The notes under the pieces are model-generated. The model was not told the origin of the DNA, did no database searches, and was given only the letters and a program-made list of their open reading frames with translations. Shown in pieces: positions 1 to 8,250 of a stretch of 64,000 nucleotides of DNA (within the stretch, counting starts at the first letter, position 1; every line of letters starts with the position of its first letter). The stretch is taken from contig DATDBU010000105.1 of the NCBI GenBank assembly GCA_036524675.1, forward strand, positions 1 through 64,000, read 5' to 3'. This stretch comes from DATDAW01 sp036524675. GTDB taxonomy: Bacteria; Verrucomicrobiota; Verrucomicrobiia; Chthoniobacterales; DASVRZ01. The position numbers and the translations under genes are program-made.

Positions 1-1459
1 CACCCTCGCGCGTCACCCAGACGAGGCGATGGCGGTCGAGCTCCACACGATACGCGTTCAGAGAGAGATTGCGTTCGGTCTGCTCAGGCAGACGCTTCGC
101 CAGCGGCGGACAGTCGAAGAGCACCCCCATCTCCGTGTTCAGTTTGCTCGAGCGCGGATCGAGATTGTAGGAACCGATGAACCCAATCCGGCGGTCGAAG
201 GTGAACGTTTTCGCATGCAAGCCCCCGGTGGCCGATCCGGTCGGTCCGCGAAAGCGCCGCTCGAGCTGGGCGCCGGCGGTCGGCTTGATCTCGTAGAGTT
301 CGACGCCGGCCTCGATCAGCGGCTTGCGATAGCGCTGGTATTTGGAGTGGACCGGCACCCCGTCGGTGGAAGCCAGCGAATTGGTGATCACGACGACCCG
401 CGCGCCGCGCTGGCGCACGTCCGCCAGGAGGTCGACGCCCTTCTTCCCCGGCACAAAGTAAGGTGAGACGAGGAACAGCTCACGCTTCGTTTTATCGACG
501 ACCTCACGCAACTGCGGGGCGAGATGCGTCTCCGTCTTGTCGGCGGAGGTGGTCACCTTGTCCGGATGGTCGGACACGATCGTGGCCTTTCCCCAGTAGT
601 AGGAAACATTTCGGTTCCTGAGTTGCCGGGCAAATTCGCTGTCGCGCAGGCTCTGCGCGTAGGCAGAAGCCTTCGCGGTTTCGTGGTGCGCGATGAGCGC
701 CGTCCGCTGCGCGGCGAACTGCTCGGGCGTCGTGTTTTGTCGCGCCAGCGCGGCGATCGGAATCGAAGACTGGTTATTCCAGTAAAGATCGAATTCGTCG
801 GACACCTCCTTCACCACCGGCCCGATGACGACCACGTCGAGATCGGCAAAATTCATCTCCGCGTGCGCCTCGAAATATTCATCGCCGATATTGCGGCCGC
901 CGACGATGGAGACCTGCCCGTCGGCCGTGAAGGATTTGTTGTGCATCCGCTTATTGACGCGCGAGAAGTCGGCGATCATGCCGAGCAGGCGGGGCGAACG
1001 CAGGGCCACGGGATTGAACATCCGCACCTCGATGTTCGGATGACTGTCGATGGCGAGCAGGGTGGCGTCGGTGGGCATCGTGCCGAGATCATCGAGCAGC
1101 AAGCGCACGCGCACGCCCCGATCGGCCGCTCGGAACAGACGCTCGAGAAGGACCTTGCCCGCCAAGTCCTTGTTCCAGATGAAATACTGCACATCGAGGC
1201 TGCGTTGCGCCGCATCCGCCAGGGCCAGCCGCGCGGCCAAGGCCTCGCGCCCGTTTGCGAGCGTGTGCAGGCCGGACTTGCCCGGATGCGCTGCGACGCG
1301 TGGTCGCACCGCCGCTGCCAGCGAGGTGCGCCCGGTGTCTTTGATGGCTGTGGAAGGTGTGCGCTGGCCGCCCTTGGGCAGACCGCCGCACGCAACGAGT
1401 GAAAGCATGAACAGCAAGGCGCCGGCGCATTGAATCCAGCGTTGGTGACTACGTCGCAT
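1..1459 (-). CDS. Phospholipase D-family (cardiolipin synthase-like) lipoprotein, 3'-truncated by window
   Basis: The reading frame starts at an ATG whose first base is 1459 and stays open to the window edge (about 486 residues), so the C-terminus lies outside. Residues 1-24 form a lipoprotein signal peptide with lipobox LVAC (lipid-modified Cys24). Two HxKxxxxD phospholipase D motifs are visible: H173/K175/D180, followed by IVGGRNIGDEYF, and H415/K417/D422, followed by IGFIGSYN. This layout matches the ClsC/YmdC branch of cardiolipin synthase-like enzymes, which join phospholipid head groups in the membrane. Substrate is inferred from the family only. It is probably monocistronic: the next gene on the same strand ends about 300 bp upstream. 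Confidence 0.85.
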   Translation of the reverse strand, partial: MRRSHQRWIQCAGALLFMLSLVACGGLPKGGQRTPSTAIKDTGRTSLAAAVRPRVAAHPGKSGLHTLANGREALAARLALADAAQRSLDVQYFIWNKDLAGKVLLERLFRAADRGVRVRLLLDDLGTMPTDATLLAIDSHPNIEVRMFNPVALRSPRLLGMIADFSRVNKRMHNKSFTADGQVSIVGGRNIGDEYFEAHAEMNFADLDVVVIGPVVKEVSDEFDLYWNNQSSIPIAALARQNTTPEQFAAQRTALIAHHETAKASAYAQSLRDSEFARQLRNRNVSYYWGKATIVSDHPDKVTTSADKTETHLAPQLREVVDKTKRELFLVSPYFVPGKKGVDLLADVRQRGARVVVITNSLASTDGVPVHSKYQRYRKPLIEAGVELYEIKPTAGAQLERRFRGPTGSATGGLHAKTFTFDRRIGFIGSYNLDPRSSKLNTEMGVLFDCPPLAKRLPEQTERNLSLNAYRVELDRHRLVWVTREG

Positions 1460-1562
1460 AAACAGTTGGGGGGGTTGATATTGACGCTACTGACTGCTCA
1501 GCCTAGCCGCTCAACAGTCGGCGGCTATAAGACCTAGGGCTTATCTTCCCCCGCCGGCAGCT

Positions 1563-1727
1563 CTATTCCGCGAGCGAAGCCCGCGATTCGGCAAGCTGGC
1601 TCACCGGGAAAAACTTCACCGGCGCGCTGTGGAAATCGGCACCGGCAAAGGTGAGCGCTCCCGGCTCCCAGCAACGGCTTCGCCGCCGATGACGATCGTC
1701 GAGTCGTCTTTTTGAACCTTACGAGCG
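1563..1727 (-). pseudogene. Possible frameshifted 3' remnant of an unknown gene
   Basis: Just downstream of the L,D-transpeptidase stop, two minus-strand frames look protein-like but are not joined. One reads KDDSTIVIGGEAVAG. A shifted one then reads ALTFAGADFHSAPVKFF and ends at a TAG at 1563-1565. The switch lies near 1670. No start codon or ribosome site belongs to it, and I recognise no family. It may be a decayed gene end or chance coding character in GC-rich DNA. The rest of 1460-1760 shows nothing recognisable. Confidence 0.2.
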
Positions 1728-1760
1728 CGCTTGGGTTCGGTCGGCCCCTGTGTTGCGCGA

Positions 1761-2762
1761 TCAGGTGCCGAAGACCGTGGAGTCGCGGCGCGCCTTTCGC
1801 ACCACGGGTTGATCGGTGACGACGACGGTCGTGCCGGGGGCGATGGTGTCATAGAGCTTGGTCGCAAACTCGGGGTTGAAGCGCAGGCGCGAAGCGAGTT
1901 TTTTGGCATCGACGCGACGGCCGGCATCGTTGCTCGTCACACGCATCCATCTACGCGCCGCACGTCCCGGGGCAACCACGCTTTGCTTTCCCGTGGTGCC
2001 GTCGAGCAGCGTAAAGACATTCCCGCCGAGTGGCCCGCGCCCACTGATCTCGACCGCAGCGCGCCCGATGGGAGTGCCGTTGCGATAGACGTAGAGCGCG
2101 CGGTCGGCGGCACTGACAACGATCGTGATGGGCCCGCGCGTGCTGCGCTCCGGCTGCCATTCGTAGTCATTGCGCGCGAGCGGACGCAGCATCGCGGGCG
2201 TAAAATCCTTCGGCGCGAGCATCAAGCCGGGACTCGCGGAGAGATACGGCTGCGGCGTTTTGCCATCGCCGATCACGACCGTGCCGCCTTTCGACGTGAT
2301 GCTGAAGAGCAGTTGTGAGAAATCATACGGCAGGCGAACGCAACCGTGGCTGGCGGCATAGCCCGGTAGATTCCCGGAGTGCATCGCGATGCCGGTCCAG
2401 GTGAGTCGCTGCATGTTAGGCATCGGCGCGTCATCGTACGTCTTCGAATAGTGTTCCTGCTTTTTCTCGAGAATGCTAAAGACGCCGCCCGGCGTGTCGT
2501 GGCCTTTCGAGCCCGTGCTCACCGTCGAGCGGCCGATGAGGATACCATTCCGATAAACGTGCATGGTTTGCTCCGGAATGCTCACCAGCACCATTAGCGG
2601 CCCGCTCGGCGAGAGCTGCGGATTCCACCAATACTCGCCCGGCTTGAGCGGGCCGGTCGGTGTGCCGGTCGGTGTGCCTTTGGTGTGGAAGGAGGGCTTT
2701 TCCATCGCGTGCCCAGCGGTAAGCAGGGCGATGGAGATGGCGAGGATGCTAAAGAATTTCAT
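1761..2762 (-). CDS. L,D-transpeptidase (YkuD domain), exported
   Basis: 333 residues. A Sec signal peptide covers residues 1-19. A short PTGTPTGP low-complexity stretch follows, then a YkuD domain (about 55-165) with the catalytic signature SHGCVRLPYDF (His139, Cys141). Enzymes of this family make 3-3 peptidoglycan cross-links or attach proteins to peptidoglycan in the periplasm. The C-terminal half (about 205-255) resembles the start of the first domain again (VYRNG, IGR, GG.VF in the same order) but lacks a second HxC motif, so it looks like a non-catalytic partial duplication. It stands alone on the strand, with no partner gene adjacent. Confidence 0.88.
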   Translation of the reverse strand: MKFFSILAISIALLTAGHAMEKPSFHTKGTPTGTPTGPLKPGEYWWNPQLSPSGPLMVLVSIPEQTMHVYRNGILIGRSTVSTGSKGHDTPGGVFSILEKKQEHYSKTYDDAPMPNMQRLTWTGIAMHSGNLPGYAASHGCVRLPYDFSQLLFSITSKGGTVVIGDGKTPQPYLSASPGLMLAPKDFTPAMLRPLARNDYEWQPERSTRGPITIVVSAADRALYVYRNGTPIGRAAVEISGRGPLGGNVFTLLDGTTGKQSVVAPGRAARRWMRVTSNDAGRRVDAKKLASRLRFNPEFATKLYDTIAPGTTVVVTDQPVVRKARRDSTVFGT

Positions 2763-2879
2763 GAGGTGAATTGAGAAACGGGAGGCGCGATGACATCAAA
2801 CGCCACAGTGCGGTGGAATAAGACTTTCGTCCCATGCCGGCCAGCGGCGGCTGGTGACTTCGCACGCCCGGTGCCGGAG

Positions 2880-3311
2880 TCAAGAGGTCTCAGCGCGCTG
2901 CGCTACGGAATCGAGTGTCATCGAATCAACCCTTTGACGGCGCCGGACAGCAATCCGGGGATGGCAAAAATACCAAACTAGCGACACCGTCATCTTGTGG
3001 AAGTCTTCCAAGAAGGCGTGAAAGCCTTTGACGGGCTTCCCGGAGGCTGTCTCGCGTTCCCTGGAAGGTTGGATGCTTTCGGCGGACTCTCCGGCAACGC
3101 CATGAAGGCCGTTGGGCGTTACTGAGGATTCTTCCGCAACCTGATGAAGAGCTTGGAAGCATTTTCCGGATTCTCCTTTGGAGCCATCGAAGCTTTTGGC
3201 TCTTGTTCCGGAGTCTTCGGGAATCCCCTTTAGCCTTTTGATGGTCTTTCCGGACTCTCCGGGATCCCCGTTGAACATCTCCAAACTCGCGAACAGCGAG
3301 GCGTTTGACAC
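2880..3311 (-). CDS. Small repeat protein (degenerate 14-residue repeat), function unknown
   Basis: A 143-residue open frame with a GTG start; an internal ATG at codon 12 is an alternative. Residues 15-100 are built of about six degenerate 14-15 residue units, for example GDPGESGKTIKRLKG, IPEDSGTRAKSFDG and SKGESGKCFQALHQ, each centred on a P/G-E-S/D-S/G-G-K core. The rest runs through the duplicated permease end in another frame, so the true C-terminus is doubtful. It has no signal peptide, no membrane segment and no convincing ribosome site. It could be a real low-complexity protein or a non-coding repeat that happens to stay open. Confidence 0.35.
   Translation of the reverse strand: MSNASLFASLEMFNGDPGESGKTIKRLKGIPEDSGTRAKSFDGSKGESGKCFQALHQVAEESSVTPNGLHGVAGESAESIQPSRERETASGKPVKGFHAFLEDFHKMTVSLVWYFCHPRIAVRRRQRVDSMTLDSVAQRAETS
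2918..2977 (-). pseudogene. Duplicated 3' end of a sugar ABC permease gene
   Basis: Translated on the minus strand this gives FGIFAIPGLLSGAVKG then LIR and a stop. It aligns with the last residues of the intact permease at 3422-4285 (LGRFFIRGLLSGSVKG, stop) at 11 of 16 positions. At DNA level about 45 bp match 3418-3468 closely. An in-frame TAG precedes it (2978-2980), so it cannot be expressed as part of a longer permease. It is either a leftover of a second permease copy or a local duplication. Confidence 0.55.
3012..3269. repeat. Degenerate ~42-bp tandem repeat array
   Basis: About six imperfect units of 42-45 bp, recognisable at DNA level by recurring TTCCGGA.TCT hexamer-like cores (near 3165, 3211 and 3249). 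It corresponds to the 14-residue repeats of the overlapping open frame. It is flanked by two copies of the permease 3' end (2918-2977 and 3418-3468). Confidence 0.5.
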
Positions 3312-3421
3312 CCGGAGACGTCGTTGGGTCGGCCCGCCGCGGTTGCAATGCTGGCAACCCTTTCAGAAACCGACGATTCGATCGAATCTCGGCGCAGGCA
3401 AAAATTGGCGCCTTCATTGGA

Positions 3422-4285
3422 TCAACCTTTCACGGAGCCGGACAGCAATCCGCGGATGAAGAAACGACCGAGAAAGATGTACACCAGCGCCGTTGGCAAA
3501 GCTGCAACGACGGCTCCGGCCATGACGACGTTCCAATCGACGGAGAACGAGCCGGAGAGATTGTTCAAGGCAACTGTGACCGGTTGGGAGTTCGGGTTTG
3601 GAAGAACGGTCACGCCGAATAAGAAGTCGTTCCAAATATTCGTGAACTGGAAGATTCCAACAACCACAAATCCCGGCGCGGATAGGGGAAGCATTACATA
3701 CCAGAATATCCGAAAAATGCCCGCGCCATCGATGCGCGCAGATTCCACTAACTCATCCGGAATATCAGCGAAGAAGTTTCTGAAAATGAGTGTTGTGATG
3801 GGCAATCCATAGAGCACGTGAACGGTGATCAACCCCCAGATCGTGCCGTAGAGCTTGACGTGTTGGAGAAATTGAATCAGCGGAATCAGGATGCTCTGAT
3901 AGGGAATGAACATTCCGAACACCAACAATCCGAACAACAGATTGGAATGACGAAATTTCCATTTGGAGAAAACATAGCCGTTGATAGCGCCCCACATGGC
4001 CGAAATGATCGTGGCTGGAATGGTTAATTGCAGACTGTTGCCAAGATTCGGGCTCAGGCGATCCCAGGCTTCTTTGAAACCGCCCATTCCAAACGTCGTG
4101 GGCAAATGCCACATGGTTGAAAGACTGACGTTGGTCGATTCTTTCAAGCCAGTGACGATCATGACGTAAACCGGCAACAAAAAGAACAACATGCAAAAAA
4201 GGAGAAAAGCCAGAATCAGCCAGTCCCATAGACCCTTCGGACAGCCTGGCTTGAGTCGAGCGCGAATGCTCTTCGATGGAGACAT
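3422..4285 (-). CDS. Carbohydrate ABC transporter permease (MalG type)
   Basis: 287 residues with six predicted transmembrane segments. The cytoplasmic EAA loop that docks the ATPase is VESARIDGAGIFRIF (about 190-205). It is the inner-membrane partner of the permease at 4288-5337, two bases away, and both follow the binding protein on the same strand. The closest recognisable relatives are glucose/mannose-type importers (GtsC-like), judged from the binding protein. The last 16 residues are duplicated in decayed form downstream. Confidence 0.9.
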   Translation of the reverse strand: MSPSKSIRARLKPGCPKGLWDWLILAFLLFCMLFFLLPVYVMIVTGLKESTNVSLSTMWHLPTTFGMGGFKEAWDRLSPNLGNSLQLTIPATIISAMWGAINGYVFSKWKFRHSNLLFGLLVFGMFIPYQSILIPLIQFLQHVKLYGTIWGLITVHVLYGLPITTLIFRNFFADIPDELVESARIDGAGIFRIFWYVMLPLSAPGFVVVGIFQFTNIWNDFLFGVTVLPNPNSQPVTVALNNLSGSFSVDWNVVMAGAVVAALPTALVYIFLGRFFIRGLLSGSVKG

Positions 4286-4287
4286 GG

Positions 4288-5337
4288 TTAACGTCTGCGA
4301 AGGTCTCTCCAGAGGTAAGGAACGATAATGGAGCTGACGAGAATCAGCATGACGACCGAGGCCGCCGCGCCGAGGTTATATTTCGTAGCCTTGAAGGTTT
4401 GATCAAAAACAAAGATGCCGGGAACATCCGTCGCGAAACCTGGTCCCGTGCCTGTCATCGCGAATATCAGGTCGAAGATTTTTAAGGAGATATGTCCCAT
4501 GATAATGGCCGTGCTAACCGTTACGGGACGCAGGAGTGGCATGATTACTCGCGTGTAGAGTTGAAATTCACTGGCGCCGTCCATTCGGGCGGCCTCACGC
4601 AGGTCCGTGGAAATCGTGGACATGCCCGCGATGTACATGGCCATCGCGAAGCCAGTCAGCTGCCACATTGCGGCGATGACAACGGGTATTAGCGCCATCG
4701 GGATGCCCAATTGGATGGACATATGTTTGATCGCAGGAAAAATGGCGCCGAGCCAGTCGTTCAAGGACAGAATCACTGAAGGATCGGTCGTCCAGCCAGG
4801 CTTCAGAGGCGGGCCCCCGAAAAAGGTGATTAAACGGTTGATACCCAGACCGTCGAACAGGAGATTGATGCCTGTTTCCGGGTTGAAAATCCAGCGCCAT
4901 GCGATGCCCGTCACGATGAAAGAGAGCGCATAAGGAAAAAGGAAGATATTACGAAGGACCGCGTGCCCGAAGAGTTTTCGATCCAGCAACATAGCCAAAA
5001 GCAATCCGAGGCCGATGGAGCTGGCTAGAAACAGTGTCGTAAAAACAAAGACGTTGCGCAGATTGGCGTGCCAGCGTGGCATTGCGAACATTTGCTGATA
5101 GGTAATTCCCAGCGGCTCGCGCAAGTCGAGGTTCATCCGGAGCGTGCCCCATTTCGACAACGAAATCCAAATCGTCAATCCGATAAAGAAGTAAACAAAG
5201 ACGATGCTGGCGATCATTGTCGGCGTCAGGATCAATGGCGGAAGGGCCCTTTGATCGAATCGCCACCACGGGCGGCCGGCGGGATTGGCCCGCGCAGCCG
5301 CGGATGTGGTGTTGGGCTTTGACTTCATGGCACGCAC
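4288..5337 (-). CDS. Carbohydrate ABC transporter permease (MalF type)
   Basis: 349 residues. A short charged N-terminus is followed by transmembrane segments. The EAA motif is EAARMDGASEFQLYTRVIMP (about 270-290). It forms the heterodimeric channel with the MalG-type protein encoded two bases downstream. The gap to the upstream binding-protein gene is 100 bp, as expected for one transcript with internal processing. No ATPase gene follows: the next DNA is the repeat region and then the transpeptidase. Confidence 0.9.
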   Translation of the reverse strand: MRAMKSKPNTTSAAARANPAGRPWWRFDQRALPPLILTPTMIASIVFVYFFIGLTIWISLSKWGTLRMNLDLREPLGITYQQMFAMPRWHANLRNVFVFTTLFLASSIGLGLLLAMLLDRKLFGHAVLRNIFLFPYALSFIVTGIAWRWIFNPETGINLLFDGLGINRLITFFGGPPLKPGWTTDPSVILSLNDWLGAIFPAIKHMSIQLGIPMALIPVVIAAMWQLTGFAMAMYIAGMSTISTDLREAARMDGASEFQLYTRVIMPLLRPVTVSTAIIMGHISLKIFDLIFAMTGTGPGFATDVPGIFVFDQTFKATKYNLGAAASVVMLILVSSIIVPYLWRDLRRR

Positions 5338-5437
5338 AACCTCTTTGCTTCCTCGGCCGGAAGGATAGCTATTAGCTTACCTTTTTCGCCAGTGTCCCAC
5401 CGGAGGATGCCTCTCCAAATCAGGAGGTAACTATGTT

Positions 5438-6706
5438 TTACTGCGAGATACCCGCGTCCTTTGCCGCCTGAACCAGTGTTTTGATAAATGCATCCGTTTT
5501 TTTATCGACGACCAGAATGGTTATTGCGTCATTGACAGCTTGCTGGAAACCTGCGGGAGCCGCTTCGCCGTGGACCAAACTCGGAAGCAATGTGTCCTTG
5601 GTAAACGAATTCATCGACCAGTTGTGGTACGCGCCGAACTTGCTCTTGTCGACATCGGTCCGTGCCGGAATCGAGCCTTTAAGGGGATTGAATGCCTCCT
5701 GGCCTTCCTTGCTGCCGACGGCTTTGAGCCAGCGGATAGTATCTTGTTTGTGAGGAGCTCCTTTCGCCAGGGTGAACGCGTCGGCGACAACCGTAAACGA
5801 CCCGTCTGTCCCAGGATGACTGACCCAACCGAAATCTTCTTTGTCTTTCAGTTTTGCTTTGGCCAGTTCCCCGTAGGTCCAGTCGCCCATTGAAGTAAAG
5901 GCGGCCTTACCTTCGATGACAAGTTTCACGGCTTGATCCCAGCTTAGAGCGGCGTGATCGGAATTTTGATAGCTTAACAATTTAACGTAGTTCTCCGCGC
6001 CTTGTTTAACTTTCGGATCATCCCAGGCCATTCTTCCGGCAAAGAGATCGAGCCAGCCTTGCGGTCCGACAGTTGCCAGGAGTGTGTTCTCGAAGAGATG
6101 AGCAGTCGCCCAGATTCCAGAATCGCCGACCGCGAGCGGCGTAACTCCGGCAGCCTTGAGTCGATCTGCGATGGCGAAGAATTCATCGAGAGTCAGCGTG
6201 TCGCCGATAGTGATACCGTGTTTTTCGATAAGTTTCTTGTTAAACCACAGAGTGTTGCCCCGGTGAACACCTGCCAGGACGCCGTAGATTTTTTCATTCT
6301 TGGTTAACATACTCATCAAGTCGTTGGGAATAACCTTCTCCCAGTTTTCACTTTGATAGATGTCGTTGACAGGTTCGCAGTAGCCGGCTTCGACATATTG
6401 ACCGATCAATTCTGAACCGGGATGGCTTTGCCAGCTGTCGGGCGGATCACCTCCCGCGAGGCGTGCCTGGAGGACCGGTCGTGCTGCCGATCCACCTCCA
6501 CCGGCGACGGTGGCGTTGATGATTTCGACACCGGGGTCGGCCTTTTTGTAGACTGCAAACAGGGCGTCGAGGGCGGCGGCTTCACCGCCGGAAGTCCACC
6601 AGGAGAACACTTCCAATTTCTTGTCGGCAGCAAATGACACGACCGGGATAAGGGTCGCCAATGCGAGTGCCAATGCCGTAAGGAAGGAACAGATTGGTTT
6701 TTTCAT
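5438..6706 (-). CDS. Sugar ABC transporter substrate-binding protein (glucose/mannose type)
   Basis: 422 residues with a Sec signal peptide (about 1-26, ending in VSFAA). The mature start LEVFSWWTSGGEAAALDAL and the following AGGGGSAARPVLQARLAGG, PPDSWQSHPG and YCEPV are typical of glucose/mannose-binding proteins of the GtsA/Thermus type. The protein captures sugar in the periplasm for the two permeases downstream. Glucose or mannose as substrate is a family-based inference. It is first in the operon and probably controlled by the LacI-type repressor encoded just upstream. Confidence 0.88.
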   Translation of the reverse strand: MKKPICSFLTALALALATLIPVVSFAADKKLEVFSWWTSGGEAAALDALFAVYKKADPGVEIINATVAGGGGSAARPVLQARLAGGDPPDSWQSHPGSELIGQYVEAGYCEPVNDIYQSENWEKVIPNDLMSMLTKNEKIYGVLAGVHRGNTLWFNKKLIEKHGITIGDTLTLDEFFAIADRLKAAGVTPLAVGDSGIWATAHLFENTLLATVGPQGWLDLFAGRMAWDDPKVKQGAENYVKLLSYQNSDHAALSWDQAVKLVIEGKAAFTSMGDWTYGELAKAKLKDKEDFGWVSHPGTDGSFTVVADAFTLAKGAPHKQDTIRWLKAVGSKEGQEAFNPLKGSIPARTDVDKSKFGAYHNWSMNSFTKDTLLPSLVHGEAAPAGFQQAVNDAITILVVDKKTDAFIKTLVQAAKDAGISQ

Positions 6707-6839
6707 GGGGGTACGGGATTTGGGTTTACGGATTTGTCGGGAGAAGAGGGAATACTGCCGCGCCGAACCGTTTCCGGATCGATGGGCAGGGGTGGTGATC
6801 TCTGAAACTTAATGATTCGTGATGGCTAAGGAGGAACGA

Positions 6840-7868
6840 CTAGGTTCTGGACTGGGAAGCGCCGCAGGATTCGCGGATGACCAGGCGTGGTTGCAAAATG
6901 ACGGTCTGAACCGGTGCATCTGGTTTTTCGATGCGTTTGAGGAGCAGCTCGGCAGCGGTTTCTCCAAGCTGGCGAGGTGTTGTGTCGACGGTGGTGAGAC
7001 CCGGCACATTTTGGGCAGCCTCGGGAGTGTTATTGAAACCGATGACGCCAAAATCTACGCCCGGCTTTTTCCCAAGACTCTGAATGGCCTCGATGGCTCC
7101 GAACGCTACGGTGTCATTGAAACAGCAGGCCGCGGTGGGCGGATTTTTCAATTTCAGAAGTGCATGGGTGCTGTCGTATCCGCCGCGCCGGGTTGCAGCG
7201 GAAGGCACAACCAGCGCCGGATCGGACTCCAGTCCGAGCGCAGCCAGTGCTTTTCGGTAACCTTCGATGCGCTCACGACCGCTCGAAGTGTCAGGGTTGC
7301 CTCCCACAAACGCGATCCGCCGATGGCCGATTTGATACAAGTGCTCGACCGCGAGTTCTGCCCCGAGCGCGTTGTTGACACCCGCATAGTCAAGTCCTGG
7401 GACGCGCCGGGCGAAGGTGACTGTTGGAATCCAACTGCTTAATGCACCTGAATTTTTTGCAGTGTCTCCATCCGGTGACGGGCAGATCAGAATGCCGTCG
7501 GCTGGAAACTCGCGCATCGTTCTGACGAGCCGTTCCTCTTTTGCGCGGCTTTCGGACGTGTTGCCAAGCAAAGTGACGATCCCTGCAGCCGCGAGCCTTT
7601 CGTCGATGGCGATGAGAACTTCGGCAAAAAAGGGGTTGGTGATGTCGGAAATGATGAGTCCGACTGCGTGTGACTGCTGGCGGCGGAGACTGGCGGCGCC
7701 GCGATGGTAAACGTAGCCGAGTTTGTGAATGGACCGAAGTACCCGTTTTCGGGTCGCCTCGGCGACCGTAGGCACGTTGCGTATGACCAGGGAAACCGTG
7801 GCGCGGGAAACATCTGCATCCGCTGCGATGTCGAGGAGTGTCACACGTGGTTTCTGAATCTCGGCCAT
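6840..7868 (-). CDS. LacI-family transcriptional regulator
   Basis: 342 residues. The N-terminal helix-turn-helix is VTLLDIAADADVSRATVSLV (about 9-28), then the hinge helix (AASLRRQQSHAVGLI) and a periplasmic-binding-type sensor domain to the end (NPFFAEVL, GRERIEGYRKAL, IGFNNTPEAA). It lies upstream of and in line with the sugar importer genes, so it is the likely local sugar-responsive repressor. Two perfect palindromes in its own upstream region are candidate binding sites, implying autoregulation. Confidence 0.92.
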   Translation of the reverse strand: MAEIQKPRVTLLDIAADADVSRATVSLVIRNVPTVAEATRKRVLRSIHKLGYVYHRGAASLRRQQSHAVGLIISDITNPFFAEVLIAIDERLAAAGIVTLLGNTSESRAKEERLVRTMREFPADGILICPSPDGDTAKNSGALSSWIPTVTFARRVPGLDYAGVNNALGAELAVEHLYQIGHRRIAFVGGNPDTSSGRERIEGYRKALAALGLESDPALVVPSAATRRGGYDSTHALLKLKNPPTAACCFNDTVAFGAIEAIQSLGKKPGVDFGVIGFNNTPEAAQNVPGLTTVDTTPRQLGETAAELLLKRIEKPDAPVQTVILQPRLVIRESCGASQSRT

Positions 7869-7943
7869 GATGACGCAACTGTCTCGATCGGATGAAGACC
7901 GGAGATTCGGTCGGCATCGGACGTGAGGAATGCCGTGAACGAT

Positions 7944-7955
7944 TAGATCGATCTA
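7944..7955. promoter_or_regulatory. Candidate LacI-type operator O1
   Basis: Perfect 12-bp palindrome TAGATCGATCTA with the central CG typical of LacI-family operators, 76 bp upstream of the lacI-type start codon. An identical copy lies at 8115-8126. Confidence 0.6.
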
Positions 7956-8114
7956 CTAATTTTCTTATTTATGCGGTAGCGCCGACTTCTGGGGAACGGG
8001 TCGGCGGAGACGACGAACCGAGTATGAAGGCCGGGAGCTATGACGGAAAGATGCCAGTTTCAACATCAACGGGAGACTGTTTGGGAGGTGTAACTTCATA
8101 AGATAAAAAACGTC

Positions 8115-8126
8115 TAGATCGATCTA
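8115..8126. promoter_or_regulatory. Candidate LacI-type operator O2
   Basis: Second exact copy of TAGATCGATCTA, 171 bp from the first. Two identical operators upstream of one regulator gene suggest binding by a dimer pair with DNA looping. The stretch 7869-8209 holds no convincing gene. Confidence 0.55.
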
Positions 8127-8209
8127 AAAACAATACAAATATTCGCTGAAATTCGGGCTGTGCCCGGCTGGCGTCGGGCTATGGAGCTTGAAGATTTTAA
8201 ACAGTGGAA

Positions 8210-8242
8210 GGGGCGATCCAGATATGACCCGGCGATCGCCCC
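8210..8242 (-). terminator. Hairpin terminator after nrdA
   Basis: Perfect 9-bp inverted repeat GGGGCGATC (8210-8218) and GATCGCCCC (8234-8242), beginning 8 bp past the nrdA stop codon. On the minus strand it is followed by a moderately T-rich stretch (TTCCACTGTTT). Confidence 0.55.
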
Positions 8243-8250
8243 GTGTTGTT

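Noticed and set aside
524..1402. 292-codon plus-strand frame
   Set aside because: Antisense of the phospholipase D-like gene, whose two HKD motifs and lipobox are in one minus-strand frame.
2926..3417. 163-codon minus-strand frame overlapping the repeat ORF
   Set aside because: Arg/Ser-rich, lacks the regular 14-residue pattern of the other frame, and has no start signal.
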